Positions 44,845 to 45,233 of a DNA stretch of 45,233 nt are shown here, piece after piece (position 1 is the stretch's first letter; every line of letters starts with the position of its first letter). The position numbers and the translations under genes were made by a program. Location of the stretch: contig CAYGUK010000023.1 in assembly GCA_964352985.1 (NCBI GenBank), positions 1-45,233 on the forward strand, given 5' to 3'. This DNA comes from CAYGUK01 sp964352985. GTDB lineage: Bacteria > Pseudomonadota > Gammaproteobacteria > JAHCLG01. Below the pieces are notes generated by a model. It worked only from the letters and a program-made list of their open reading frames with translations. It made no database searches and was not told where the DNA came from.

Positions 44845-45141
44845 ATGCCTGAAGAAACAAAAGAACAGAAAGACAGAATCATCGATGTTAGACCTCTAAA
44901 TGGAAATAACCCTCCGGATATAAATAATTGTGAACATATTTTTAAACGGGTATTCTTAGGCCTTATAATAGGTGTGATAACTATGGCAGCTGATGTATCT
45001 GGTCGAGCTATAGCAGGAACAAAAGATGATATTCATGACGTTGAAATTTTGATGCCATTAATTCTTGCTGGAGCAGGTGCAATTGTTGGTACAATTGAGA
45101 ATTGTCGTCGAAACTATAATACCCCAAACAATCGCATATAA
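44845..45141 (+). CDS. Small protein with two membrane segments, unknown function
   Basis: A 98-residue protein: charged N-terminus (about 34 residues), hydrophobic glycine-rich helix FLGLIIGVITMAADVSG, an acidic linker, a second helix ILMPLILAGAGAIVGTI, and a basic tail. It resembles small membrane proteins of unknown role rather than any family I can name. The ribosome-binding site is a weak aagaag. The 140-base spacer before it shows no clear terminator or promoter. Confidence 0.65.
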   Translation: MPEETKEQKDRIIDVRPLNGNNPPDINNCEHIFKRVFLGLIIGVITMAADVSGRAIAGTKDDIHDVEILMPLILAGAGAIVGTIENCRRNYNTPNNRI

Positions 45142-45177
45142 CTCTATTTGCTAATTAATGCTTAATATTAATTTATG

Positions 45178-45233
45178 ATCAGGACTTACGCAAAACGAAG
45201 ATTTTGTTTGTGGTCGAGGCATAATCTGCAGTG
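45178..45233. mobile_element. Possible left end of an insertion sequence (cut by the window edge)
   Basis: atcaggacttacgcaaaa at 45178-45195 resembles the terminal sequence (tcaggacttacgca) that I recall from several insertion sequences, mostly IS5- or IS4-type. No transposase is visible because the window ends 38 bases later. The second terminus and target duplication cannot be checked. Confidence 0.3.

Noticed and set aside
1..45233. CRISPR arrays, rRNA and tRNA genes
   Set aside because: No regularly spaced repeats and no rRNA- or tRNA-like sequence were recognised on either strand by eye; a covariance-model scan would be needed to exclude divergent RNAs.

Overview
The window is AT-rich and densely coded. 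It looks like a chromosomal segment of a host-associated gammaproteobacterium, most likely of the order Legionellales (Coxiella/Legionella/Berkiella-like). The evidence is a CBU_0585-type small protein, gammaproteobacterial housekeeping pairs (envC-gpmI, grxC-secB-gpsA, mlaA-trmL), an LpxO-like lipid A hydroxylase, and several very large or eukaryote-like proteins of the kind such bacteria inject into host cells. The genus is not determined. A run of exactly 100 N at 18054-18153 shows that this is a draft scaffold.

Layout. 1-4264: partial envC and gpmI on the minus strand, then glnA and a DUF4124 envelope protein on the plus strand, closed by a strong terminator. 4265-4829: gene-free stretch with repeat remnants. 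4830-15887: one uninterrupted gene for an unrecognised protein of about 3685 residues. 15929-15950: a REP-like palindrome where convergent genes meet. 15979-19609 (minus): a large repeat-built hydrophobic protein interrupted by the assembly gap, followed by a small protein resembling phage tail assembly chaperones. 19870-23895: Na+-coupled NSS transporter, exonuclease III, ribosomal protein L31 and an MFS transporter. 23902-25900: small lipoprotein, a decayed gene with two in-frame stops, the CBU_0585-like protein and a cysteine-rich exported orphan. 26053-30778 (minus): translationally coupled adaptor, RND pump and HAD phosphatase. 31024-32065: membrane fatty acid hydroxylase and a second cysteine-rich orphan. 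32213-36300 (minus): a minimal four-gene Csu-like (archaic) chaperone-usher pilus operon with a terminator-like hairpin just after the major pilin. 36546-39149: DUF1015 protein, mlaA and trmL. 39204-41357 (minus): a leucine-rich-repeat protein with an SH3-ligand-like proline motif. 41502-43658 (minus): rhodanese, grxC, secB and gpsA. 43765-45141: LpxO-like hydroxylase and a small two-helix membrane protein. The last bases may be the edge of an insertion sequence.

How it fits together. Most genes serve core metabolism, protein export and the cell envelope (EnvC, MlaA, LpxO, SecB, RND pump, pilus). The accessory part is the giant protein, the repeat membrane protein with its small partner, and the LRR/PxxP protein. 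All three large products lack signal peptides and similarity I recognise, and they carry host-interaction hallmarks, so they are the best candidates for secreted effectors. No secretion-system gene lies in this window, so that reading is inference.
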